Shown piece after piece: positions 43,821 through 51,434 of a stretch of 64,000 bases of DNA. Numbering within the stretch: position 1 is the first letter of the stretch; each line of letters opens with the position of its first letter. This DNA comes from Streptomyces sp. AC555_RSS877. GTDB taxonomy: Bacteria; Actinomycetota; Actinomycetes; Streptomycetales; Streptomycetaceae. The stretch spans positions 1 to 64,000 of the forward strand of contig NZ_JAGMUK010000032.1 in NCBI RefSeq assembly GCF_019049245.1, in the 5' to 3' direction. Position numbers and translations under genes: made by a program. A model generated the notes under the pieces. The model did not search any database, had not been told where the DNA came from, and saw nothing but the letters and a program-made list of their open reading frames with translations.

Positions 43821-45884
43821 TTGAACACCACCCCCGCGCCCGACAGCCGTCCTCACCAACACGCCCCCGGGCTCTCGGGCGCTCCAACCTCCGCGCGACC
43901 ACGACCTGCACCGACCACCACGCCGGCCGCCGACCAGCGGGGAGTGGCTTCTGCGGAGCGGGAAGAAGTGGCTCCAGCGGTGTCGGAAGATAGGGTTCCC
44001 GCGCAGGGAGGACGTCCCGAGGCGGAGTGGGTCCCCGGCGCCGCCACCGACCTCCTGGAGCATCCCGACCCGCATACGGCAGCCGAGGCCGCGGCCGTCG
44101 AGAACCTGCTGCGCTGCTGGGTACGCGAGACTCACCTCGCCGCGCCCGACAACGGCACCCTCCGTATCCCCCTCCCCTCAAGCGGCACGGCGCTCTTCGT
44201 CCCCGTCCGCTACTGGTCCCCGACAGGCTGGCACCGCTTCGGCCCCCCGCGCCTCGCGGACGCCCCGGGCGACGCCCCACCCGCCGACGCGGTCACAGTC
44301 GCCGCCTTGCTCACACGTGAGGCACCCGGCGCGCAGAAGCCCACCGACAGCGCTCCCGCCCCCCCGACCCACCCTCCGATCACGACGCACCCGGCGCCAG
44401 CCCCGGCCGGCGCCGGTGCCGATCTCGTCGCCCGCGTGGCGGACTCCGTTCGCCGAACCGCCGCCTTCATCACCGAGCGCCGGAAACGCCTTGCCGACGA
44501 ACCCGACCTCTTCCTCGCCGCCGAGCAGGCACTCGTGCTCGGACACCCGCTGCACCCGACCCCGAAGAGCCGTGAAGGGCTCACCGAGGCCGAAGCGCAG
44601 CCGTACTCACCCGAGTTGCGCGGCTCCTTCCCTCTCCACTGGATGGCTGTAGCTCCCTCCGTACTGGCCACCGACTCGGCCTGGACCGAACGCGGCCGCC
44701 TGGTCTCCGCACCCCGGCTCACGGCCCGGCTCGCCGGAGCCGGGCTCCCGCTACCCGACGGCCACACGGCCCTGCCCCTGCACCCATGGCAAGTGCGCGA
44801 GGTCCTGCACCGCCCCGAGACGACGGCTCTGCTGGAGGCAGGACTGCTCCAGAACCTCGGCACGCACGGCTCCCCATGGCATCCCACCTCCTCCGTGCGC
44901 ACCGTCCACCGATCCAGCTCCCCAGCCATGCTCAAACTGTCGCTGGGCCTGCGCATCACCAACTCCCGTCGCGAAAACCTCCGCAAGGAACTCCATCGCG
45001 GAGTAGAGGTCCACCGGCTGCTCCGCAGCGGCCTGTCCAAGCAGTGGCAGGCGGCCCACCCGGGGTTCGACATCCTCCGCGACCCGGCCTGGATTGCCAT
45101 CGACGGGCCCGATGGCAACCCCGTGCCCGGGCTCGACGTGGTGATCCGGCACAACCCGTTCAGCCCCGATGACGACGCCTCCTGCATCGCCGGACTTGTC
45201 TCGCCCCGACCCCGGGCCCCTCTGGGCGCCGCCGAAGCCGATCGGCACGCCGACCGACCAGTCCTGCGGTCCCGACTGGCCGAGGTCGTCACACGCCTCG
45301 CAGACCGGACCGGCCGGCCCCGAGGAGCCGTCGCCGCCGAGTGGTTCCTGCGCTACCTCGAACAGGTCGTCCGCCCAGTGCTGTGGCTGGACGCGGAAGC
45401 GGGAATCGCCCTGGAAGCACATCAGCAGAACACGCTGCTCCTGCTCGACGGCGAGGGCTGGCCCGTCGGCGGTCGCTACCGCGACAACCAGGGCTACTAC
45501 TTCCGCGAATCCCGGCGCGCGGAACTCGATGCCCGCCTGCCCGGCATCGGCGAACGCAGCGACACCTTCGTCTCCGACGAGGTCACCGACGAACGGTTCG
45601 CGTACTACCTCGCGATCAACAACGTCCTCGGCGTAATCGGAGCGTTCGGTTCCCAGCACCTCGCCGACGAACGGCTCCTCCTCGCCGCCTTCCGGGGCTT
45701 CCTCATCGACGTGGCTTCGGGGCCCGGCCGCCTGCGCACCACGCTGCCCACCCGTCTGCTCGACTCCCCTGTCCTTCGCTGCAAGGCCAACCTGCTCACC
45801 CGTGTGCACGGCCTCGACGAGCTAGTGGGCCCGGTGGACACCCAGTCCGTCTACGTCACCATCGCCAACCCCCTTCATTACTGA
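43821..45884 (+). CDS. IucA/IucC-family NIS siderophore synthetase
   Basis: A 687-residue synthetase of the NRPS-independent siderophore family, which uses ATP to join a carboxylic acid such as citrate to amines or alcohols. The ATP motif GHPLHPTPKSREG is at residues 241-253. LKLSLGLRITNSRRENLRKE, EAHQQNTLLLL and YRDNQGYYFRES follow, then the FhuF-like C-terminal helical region. TTG at 43821 has GAGGAA at ideal distance; the frame is open for fifty codons upstream but without a ribosome site. The first 70 residues and residues 165-200 are Pro- and Ala-rich. It lies between an aminotransferase-like gene and a GNAT gene, a compact siderophore locus. Confidence 0.9.
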   Translation: MNTTPAPDSRPHQHAPGLSGAPTSARPRPAPTTTPAADQRGVASAEREEVAPAVSEDRVPAQGGRPEAEWVPGAATDLLEHPDPHTAAEAAAVENLLRCWVRETHLAAPDNGTLRIPLPSSGTALFVPVRYWSPTGWHRFGPPRLADAPGDAPPADAVTVAALLTREAPGAQKPTDSAPAPPTHPPITTHPAPAPAGAGADLVARVADSVRRTAAFITERRKRLADEPDLFLAAEQALVLGHPLHPTPKSREGLTEAEAQPYSPELRGSFPLHWMAVAPSVLATDSAWTERGRLVSAPRLTARLAGAGLPLPDGHTALPLHPWQVREVLHRPETTALLEAGLLQNLGTHGSPWHPTSSVRTVHRSSSPAMLKLSLGLRITNSRRENLRKELHRGVEVHRLLRSGLSKQWQAAHPGFDILRDPAWIAIDGPDGNPVPGLDVVIRHNPFSPDDDASCIAGLVSPRPRAPLGAAEADRHADRPVLRSRLAEVVTRLADRTGRPRGAVAAEWFLRYLEQVVRPVLWLDAEAGIALEAHQQNTLLLLDGEGWPVGGRYRDNQGYYFRESRRAELDARLPGIGERSDTFVSDEVTDERFAYYLAINNVLGVIGAFGSQHLADERLLLAAFRGFLIDVASGPGRLRTTLPTRLLDSPVLRCKANLLTRVHGLDELVGPVDTQSVYVTIANPLHY

Positions 45885-45969
45885 CGCGGCCTGTGATCAC
45901 CGCCAACCCCCGCAACTCCCTCCCTGCTGAGGAACATGCCCCATCGCACCTCCCGAGAGGAGCACCGCC

Positions 45970-46809
45970 GTGCCTCGGTCCGACGCCACTGCCAGTGCCA
46001 CCGCCGGCACCACCCCCGTCGCAGGCATCGGCACCGGCGTGATACCCGGAACCTGCACCAGCACGAGCCGCACCGACGCGAGCGTCCCCGAGAGTTTGGG
46101 CAGTGAGGACACGTTGGAACTGCGCCTGCCCGACAACCACAGCGAACGCTTGGAGGTGGGGAGAAGGGCCAACGTCGCCCCGCCCCCTGACCGGCTTGAG
46201 GGCGCGGTCAGACCCGCCACCGTCCCATCGGCATCCGATGACCTGCTCGACCAGGTCGCGGAGTGGGGGCCGACCACCACCCCTGTGGGCGTGTTCCATC
46301 TCGTCCCCGTTCGCATCGAGCGGGACCTGTCGGTGGTCAGCCGCTGGATGAACGACTCCGCCGTCGCACGGTTCTGGGAGTTGGCCGGACCTGAGTCCGT
46401 CACGGCGGATCACCTGGCGGCCCAGCTCTCCGGCGAGGGACGCAGCGTTCCGTGCCTCGGGATGTTGGAGGGCACGCCGATGAGCTACTGGGAGATCTAC
46501 CGGGCAGACCTTGATCCACTGGCTTGCCACTACCCCGCTCGACCCCACGACACCGGCATTCATCTGCTTATTGGCGATGTGGCCGACCGGGGGAGGCGTC
46601 TCGGCAGCGCCCTGCTGAGAGCCGTAGCTGATCTCGTGCTCGCCAAGCGGTTCCTCTGTGCCCGCGTGGTCGCGGAACCCGACCTTCGCAACATCCCCTC
46701 CATCGCCGCCTTTCTGAGCGCAGGCTTCGGCTTCGCCACCGAGATCGACCTGCCCGCCAAGCAAGCTGCCCTCATGATCCGAGACCGGTCCCTACGCCAT
46801 CTCCTGTGA
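45970..46809 (+). CDS. GNAT acyltransferase, siderophore type (IucB/RhbD/MbtK-like)
   Basis: A 279-residue protein. Its C-terminal 185 residues are the Acetyltransf_8 fold used to acylate hydroxylysine or related amines in hydroxamate siderophores. Family blocks are SRWMNDSAVARFWELAG, MSYWEIYRADLDPLACHY, and the acyl-CoA loop DVADRGRRLGSALLRAVADL. The first 90 or so residues are Thr-, Ala- and Pro-rich and unlike any domain. GAGAGGAG lies seven bases before GTG 45970. The gap to the synthetase gene is 85 bases. The usual N-hydroxylase partner is not present nearby, so the product is unknown. Confidence 0.85.
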   Translation: MPRSDATASATAGTTPVAGIGTGVIPGTCTSTSRTDASVPESLGSEDTLELRLPDNHSERLEVGRRANVAPPPDRLEGAVRPATVPSASDDLLDQVAEWGPTTTPVGVFHLVPVRIERDLSVVSRWMNDSAVARFWELAGPESVTADHLAAQLSGEGRSVPCLGMLEGTPMSYWEIYRADLDPLACHYPARPHDTGIHLLIGDVADRGRRLGSALLRAVADLVLAKRFLCARVVAEPDLRNIPSIAAFLSAGFGFATEIDLPAKQAALMIRDRSLRHLL

Positions 46810-47132
46810 CGCCACGTCGCAGCGTCATCACTTTTGGTACACCGCCCGCGCCCATCCGGTTCCCACTCGCGGCGCACGGATTTCCAGCCGCGTCGGTCTC
46901 CGCCGTATCCGGGCCCGATGGACACCGTGACCAGGCTCGATCTCCACCAGCCTCCAGACCGACGTCAGGCGTCATAGCCCTGCCATCCACCAGAGCCGAA
47001 ACGACCCGGTCCCTCAAGCTAGCTACTCCGAACCCGACCGGACCTGCCCCGGCCGCTACCGAACCGAATCGATCCACGTCAGAGGAGCACCCGGTCTTGA
47101 TCCCGCCCCTCGTCACCGCCTTGATCACCCGT
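46810..47132. other. Intergenic gap before the DinG-like gene
   Basis: The only structure seen is a short hairpin, TGACGC (46807-46812) and GCGTCA (46822-46827), overlapping the GNAT stop, which may be a weak terminator. Open frames here have no convincing composition or ribosome sites. Confidence 0.4.
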
Positions 47133-47155
47133 TTGTCAGTGCCGGGCCGTAGGGT
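47133..47155 (+). promoter_or_regulatory. Exact damage-inducible promoter of the DinG-like gene
   Basis: TTGTCAGTG (47133-47141), 8 nt, TAGGGT (47150-47155) matches all defined positions of the recA-NDp/PafBC consensus, sharing TTGTCAGTG with the recA promoter. The ATG begins nine bases after the -10, so the transcript would be leaderless or nearly so, consistent with the lack of a clear ribosome site. Confidence 0.8.
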
Positions 47156-47164
47156 GGTCGCGCT

Positions 47165-49195
47165 ATGACGAAGCCCTCACTCCCCGAACTCCTGCATGCT
47201 GCCGTCACTGCGGTCGGCGGCACGGAGCGCCCAGGCCAGGTGACCATGGCCGAAGCTGTCGCGCACGCGATCGACGACGGCTCCCATCTTCTGGTGCAGG
47301 CCGGCACCGGCACCGGAAAGTCGCTGGGCTATCTCGTGCCCGCGCTCGCACACGGGGAGCGTGTTGTCGTCGCGACCGCCACCCTCGCCCTGCAGCGTCA
47401 GCTCGTGGAGCGGGACCTGCCGCGCACCGTCGACGCACTGCACCCACTGCTGCGCCGCCGCCCGGAGTTCGCGATGCTCAAGGGCAGGTCGAACTATCTG
47501 TGTCTGCACCGGCTCCACGAGGGCGTCCCTCAGGACGAGGAAGAGGGCCTCTTCGATCAGTTCGAGGCGGCCGCGCCCACCAGCAAGCTCGGCCAGGATC
47601 TGCTGCGCATGCGTGACTGGGCGGGCGACACGGAGACCGGTGACCGCGACGACCTCACCCCCGGCGTCTCCGACCGTGCCTGGGCCCAGATCTCCGTCTC
47701 GTCCCGGGAGTGCCTGGGTGCCTCGAAGTGCGCGTACGGGGCGGAGTGCTTCGCCGAGATGGCCCGCGAGCGCGCCAAGCTGTCCGAGGTCGTCGTCACC
47801 AACCACGCGCTGCTCGCCATCGACGCCATCGAGGGCGCCCCGGTTCTCCCACAGCACGAGGTGCTGATCGTCGACGAGGCGCACGAGCTGGTCTCCCGGG
47901 TCACCGGGGTGGCCACCGGTGAGCTCACCCCCGGGCAGGTGAACCGTGCGGTCCGCCGCGCGGCCAAGCTGGTCAACGAGAAGGCAGCCGACCAGCTCCA
48001 GACCGCTGCCGAGGGCTTCGAACGGTTGATGGAACTCGCTCTCCCCGGCCGCCTGGAGGAGGTTCCGGAGGATCTCGGCTACGCACTGATGGCCTTGCGC
48101 GACGCCTGTCGCACCGTGATCTCCGGCATCGGTGCGACCCGTGACAAGTCGATCCAGGACGAGGACGCGGTCCGCAAGCAGGCGCTGGCCTCGGTGGAGA
48201 GCGTGCACGACGTGGCGGAGCGGATCACGAACGGCTCCGAATGGGACGTCGTCTGGTATGAGCGCCATGACCGCTTCGGCGCCTCTCTGCGCGTCGCCCC
48301 CATGTCGGTCTCGGGCCTGCTCCGGGAGAAGCTCTTCGCGGATCGCTCGGTGGTCCTGACCTCGGCGACCCTGAAGCTGGGCGGCGACTTCAACGGTGTC
48401 GGTGCCTCCCTGGGCCTCGCCCCCGAGGGCACGGAGGGCGAGGACGTTCCCCAGTGGAAGGGCGTCGATGTCGGCTCGCCCTTCGACTACCCCAAGCAGG
48501 GCATCCTGTACGTCGCCAAACACCTGGCGCGCCCCGCGCGGGACGGCGACCGATCAGACATGCTCGACGAACTCACCGAGCTGATCCGGTCGGCCGGCGG
48601 GCGCACCCTGGGCCTGTTCTCCTCGATGAGGGCAGCCCAGCTGGCAGCGGAGGAGCTTCGCTCCCGTATCCCCGAGTTCCCCATCCTCCTCCAAGGCGAG
48701 GAGACGCTCGGCGAACTGATCAAGAACTTCGCCGCCGATCCCCAGACGTGTCTCTTCGGCACGCTCTCGCTCTGGCAGGGCGTCGACGTCCCCGGCCCCA
48801 GCTGCCAGCTGGTCGTGATGGACAAGATCCCGTTCCCGAGGCCGGATGACCCGTTGATGAGCGCCCGCCAGAAGGCAGTGGAGGAAGCGGGCGGCAACGG
48901 TTTCATGGCGGTCGCCGCCACCCACGCGGCCCTTCTCATGGCCCAGGGCGCCGGTCGCCTCGTACGGGCTTCAGGGGACCGTGGTGTGGTCGCCGTACTG
49001 GACCAGCGCCTTGCGACGGCGCGGTACGGAAGTTACTTGAAGGCTTCACTGCCCGACTTCTGGTACACCACGGACCGTGAGCAGGTCCGCCGGTCGCTGG
49101 CCGCGATCGATGCGGCGGCGAAGAAGGCGGAACCGCAAGCGGCATCTGAAGCTGAGGCGAAAGCGGAGGCCGAAATCGAAACTGAGGCTGAGTGA
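47165..49195 (+). CDS. DinG/Rad3-family ATP-dependent DNA helicase
   Basis: A 676-residue XPD-like helicase, moving 5' to 3' on DNA. Walker A is AGTGTGKSLGYLVP (residues about 46-59). The iron-sulfur cluster region supplies four cysteines, in NYLCLHR and in SSRECLGASKCAYGAECF. The DEAH box is IVDEAHELVSR, and helicase motif VI lies in QGAGRLVRASGDRGVVAVLD. An acidic Glu-, Ala-rich tail ends at a large palindrome. It is convergent with lexA. An exact damage promoter precedes it, so induction by DNA damage through PafBC rather than LexA is expected. Confidence 0.93.
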   Translation: MTKPSLPELLHAAVTAVGGTERPGQVTMAEAVAHAIDDGSHLLVQAGTGTGKSLGYLVPALAHGERVVVATATLALQRQLVERDLPRTVDALHPLLRRRPEFAMLKGRSNYLCLHRLHEGVPQDEEEGLFDQFEAAAPTSKLGQDLLRMRDWAGDTETGDRDDLTPGVSDRAWAQISVSSRECLGASKCAYGAECFAEMARERAKLSEVVVTNHALLAIDAIEGAPVLPQHEVLIVDEAHELVSRVTGVATGELTPGQVNRAVRRAAKLVNEKAADQLQTAAEGFERLMELALPGRLEEVPEDLGYALMALRDACRTVISGIGATRDKSIQDEDAVRKQALASVESVHDVAERITNGSEWDVVWYERHDRFGASLRVAPMSVSGLLREKLFADRSVVLTSATLKLGGDFNGVGASLGLAPEGTEGEDVPQWKGVDVGSPFDYPKQGILYVAKHLARPARDGDRSDMLDELTELIRSAGGRTLGLFSSMRAAQLAAEELRSRIPEFPILLQGEETLGELIKNFAADPQTCLFGTLSLWQGVDVPGPSCQLVVMDKIPFPRPDDPLMSARQKAVEEAGGNGFMAVAATHAALLMAQGAGRLVRASGDRGVVAVLDQRLATARYGSYLKASLPDFWYTTDREQVRRSLAAIDAAAKKAEPQAASEAEAKAEAEIETEAE

Positions 49196-49244
49196 TCGGG
49201 GGTGGGGGCTTGTCCCAGCGCTGGGACAAGCCCCCACCCCCGAT
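49195..49244. terminator. 50-bp perfect palindrome, bidirectional terminator
   Basis: Every base from 49195 to 49244 is part of a perfect palindrome centred on AGCGCT, starting at the last base of the helicase stop codon. As RNA it folds into a stem of about 23 bp with a four-base loop. It separates two convergent damage-response genes. Confidence 0.93.
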
Positions 49245-49354
49245 TCGAATCCCCCTTGTCGCCGGGGATCGCACAGCACAGGGCCCCGGAACCGGCGCAG
49301 AGGTCCCGGGGCCCGGTCACAGGGGGCGGCCGATACGAGCCGCCGCCGCAGCCG

Positions 49355-50134
49355 TCACACGCGCCGCAGCACTGCCACCACCTTGCCCAGGATGGTCGCG
49401 TCGTCGCCGGGAATCGGCTCGTACGCGGAGTTGTGCGGGAGGAGCCAGACATGGCCGTCCTCGCGCTTGAAGCGCTTGACGGTCGCCTCGCCGTCGAGCA
49501 TCGCGGCGACGATGTCGCCGTTCTCGGCGACAGGCTGACGGCGGACCGTGACCCAGTCGCCGTCGCAGATCGCGGCTTCGATCATGGAGTCGCCGACGAC
49601 CTTGAGGACGAACAGCTCACCGTCGCCGACCAGCTGGCGGGGGAGAGGGAACACGTCCTCGACGGACTCCTCCGCGAGGATCGGGCCACCTGCGGCGATG
49701 CGGCCGACCAGCGGGACGTACGACGCGGCGGGCTTTCCCGCGGTGTCCGTGGGCTGCGCCGATGAGGTCTGGTCGGAACCGCGCACCTCGTACGCGCGCG
49801 GGCGGTGTGGGTCACGGCGCAGGAAGCCCTTGCGCTCCAGCGCCATGAGCTGGTGCGCGACGGACGACGTGCTGGACAGGCCGACCGCCTGGCCGATCTC
49901 CCGCATCGACGGCGGGTAGCCACGCCGCTGCACTGAGTCCCGGATGACCTCGATCACCCGCCGCTGCCGGTCGGTGAGCCCGGAGCTGTCCGCCCGGATG
50001 CCCGGAGGTCGGCCCGGCAAGGAGCGCTTGTGCGCCTCGGGATTCATGGCTTCGTTCATCGCATGCACCGGCTCGAGTCGGCCCTGGGAGCGGTCCTGGG
50101 CAGTGATGATGGCACTGTCTGCGGTGGTGGTCAC
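49355..50134 (-). CDS. lexA: LexA repressor
   Basis: A 259-residue SOS repressor. The winged helix-turn-helix (about residues 50-115) includes GYPPSMREIGQAVGLSSTSS, and the C-terminal S24 peptidase domain starts near 138. RecA-stimulated self-cleavage would occur at Ala148-Gly149 (VGRIAAGGP) using S183 (VVGDSM) and K220 (EATVKRF). GTG 50134 has GAGAGGGG seven bases upstream. Internal ATGs near residues 26 and 30 could give a shorter form closer to the usual length. An operator matching the consensus lies about 61 bases upstream, so it is autoregulated. Confidence 0.96.
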   Translation of the reverse strand: MTTTADSAIITAQDRSQGRLEPVHAMNEAMNPEAHKRSLPGRPPGIRADSSGLTDRQRRVIEVIRDSVQRRGYPPSMREIGQAVGLSSTSSVAHQLMALERKGFLRRDPHRPRAYEVRGSDQTSSAQPTDTAGKPAASYVPLVGRIAAGGPILAEESVEDVFPLPRQLVGDGELFVLKVVGDSMIEAAICDGDWVTVRRQPVAENGDIVAAMLDGEATVKRFKREDGHVWLLPHNSAYEPIPGDDATILGKVVAVLRRV

Positions 50135-50167
50135 GTCGGCCCCTCTCGATGGTCTCCCTGCTGGACA

Positions 50168-50208
50168 ACGGTAGTTGCTTTCGAAAGGTTGCGCCAAACA
50201 CACGTTCG
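50168..50208 (-). promoter_or_regulatory. lexA promoter with LexA box
   Basis: On the minus strand CGAACGTGTGTTTG (complement of 50195-50208) fits the actinobacterial SOS box CGAAC, 4 nt, GTTYG. It runs into a -35 TTGGCG (complement of 50192-50197), then 18 nt, then the -10 TACCGT (complement of 50168-50173). Bound LexA would cover the -35, giving autorepression. Confidence 0.8.
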
Positions 50209-50543
50209 AGTGAAAAACCGTGAATAACCTGACTCGATCACATGCCTGGGTGTATGGATGACGCGACGCCTGGCAGACAAAAGCGCCCATTGTTGTACTC
50301 TTCACCGCCGGGACGGCGAGCTCGTGAGTGCCGGCCCAGTCTGCCATCAGCCTTCCCGGCAGCCGGGGACCGGCCCCCATCTGTGCGGGAATCCCACGCG
50401 CCCTCCCCGTGGCGCCCACGGTATCTCCGCATGTGTCACAGCGGTACGGCCGTGCGGACTGTGTGTCGGTGTGGCGGTACGGACGTGGGGCACATGCCAA
50501 TACGCCCGCGACACACGTGTACGGCGTGTATGTATGGGCCAAT
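50209..50543. other. lexA-nrdR intergenic region, upstream part
   Basis: This is part of the 574-bp divergent gap between lexA and nrdR. It is pyrimidine- and GC-rich with no supported gene. A palindromic ACACACGTGTAC (50511-50522) lies 32 bases from the NrdR-like box and could be its partner, though the match is poor. No cobalamin riboswitch hallmarks were found. Confidence 0.4.
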
Positions 50544-50558
50544 CCCCACATGTAGTGG
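50544..50558 (+). promoter_or_regulatory. Possible NrdR box upstream of nrdR
   Basis: CCCCACATGTAGTGG resembles the actinobacterial NrdR operator (CACWATAT-type palindromes such as CACATCTAGTG). It lies 150 bases before nrdR. NrdR boxes normally come in pairs about 31 bp apart over the promoter, and the second one is not clear here. Confidence 0.38.
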
Positions 50559-50621
50559 TTGGATTGCAGCAGCGGCCCAGAAGTTGTGGTCCCCCGGGTC
50601 TTTGAGCCCTCGGCGATCGCC

Positions 50622-50671
50622 TATGCTTGAGGCTGCTTCAAGGGGCCCAAGAGGCCTGAGAGGTCTCTTGG
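50622..50671 (+). promoter_or_regulatory. nrdR -10 and leader hairpin
   Basis: TATGCT (50622-50627) is a good -10, although the -35 is weak. The leader then holds a stem, CCAAGAGGCC (50647-50656) with GGTCTCTTGG (50662-50671), 9 of 10 paired around TGAGA. It could influence nrdRJ mRNA stability or elongation. Confidence 0.45.
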
Positions 50672-50708
50672 GGCTATTGAGTCTGCTGTTGAGGAGGGTT
50701 GGGAATTC

Positions 50709-51269
50709 ATGCACTGCCCCTTCTGCAGGCACCCCGACAGCCGTGTCGTCGACAGTCGAACGACCGACGACGGTACGTCGATCCGCAGGCGCCGCCAGTG
50801 CCCTGACTGCTCCCGTCGTTTCACGACCGTGGAGACGTGCTCGCTCATGGTGGTGAAGCGGTCCGGAGTCACCGAGCCTTTCAGTCGTACCAAGGTCATC
50901 AATGGCGTGCGCAAGGCATGTCAGGGACGGCCTGTCACGGAGGACGCACTCGCCCAGCTCGGCCAGCGGGTCGAGGAGGCGGTGCGGGCCACCGGAAGCG
51001 CCGAGCTGACCACCCACGACGTGGGGCTGGCCATACTCGGCCCGTTGCAGGAACTCGATCTCGTCGCCTATCTGCGATTCGCCTCCGTCTACCGGGCATT
51101 CGACTCGCTCGAGGACTTCGAGGCCGCGATCGCGGAACTCAGGCAGCAGACGGGACCACCCACCGCGGACGACGAGGACCGCGAAGGGGCTGTCACGGGG
51201 AGCCAGGAAGACGACCGCGGGTCCGGCGGGACTGCTCAGGTCCCCGAACCCGCCCACGCCGCCGACTGA
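50709..51269 (+). CDS. nrdR: NrdR, repressor of ribonucleotide reductase genes
   Basis: A 186-residue regulator. The zinc ribbon uses C3, C6, C31 and C34 (MHCPFCRHP and RRRQCPDCSRRF), followed by an ATP-cone domain from VVKRSGVTEPFSRTKVINGV that senses ATP or dATP. When dATP is high it represses nrd genes. The final 35 residues are acidic and Gly-rich. GAGGAGG precedes the ATG. nrdJ follows after 165 bases, and co-transcription is typical in Streptomyces. Confidence 0.96.
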   Translation: MHCPFCRHPDSRVVDSRTTDDGTSIRRRRQCPDCSRRFTTVETCSLMVVKRSGVTEPFSRTKVINGVRKACQGRPVTEDALAQLGQRVEEAVRATGSAELTTHDVGLAILGPLQELDLVAYLRFASVYRAFDSLEDFEAAIAELRQQTGPPTADDEDREGAVTGSQEDDRGSGGTAQVPEPAHAAD

Positions 51270-51434
51270 CCGGCGGGCCGGAACCGGGCCAAGACCCCGG
51301 GTTCGGCCGGGCGGCGTCGGACGACGACTTGTTGCGGGCGGTATGCGAGTGGGTGCCCGCGACACCAGACACAACACAGTGCCACGGGAACATCGTGGCA
51401 TTTCAGGGCGTTTTTGCCTGTACAGGGAGGCGGC

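Noticed and set aside
49240..49256. T-loop-like GATTCGAATCCC suggesting a tRNA end
   Set aside because: The flanks are C-runs on both sides and cannot form a T-stem on either strand; no acceptor, D or anticodon arm is present. It is the edge of the lexA-side palindrome.
51270..51434. Cobalamin riboswitch before nrdJ
   Set aside because: The 165-bp gap shows no B12-box (GCCACTG-type) element or the expected long leader structure; NrdR control is the better explanation.
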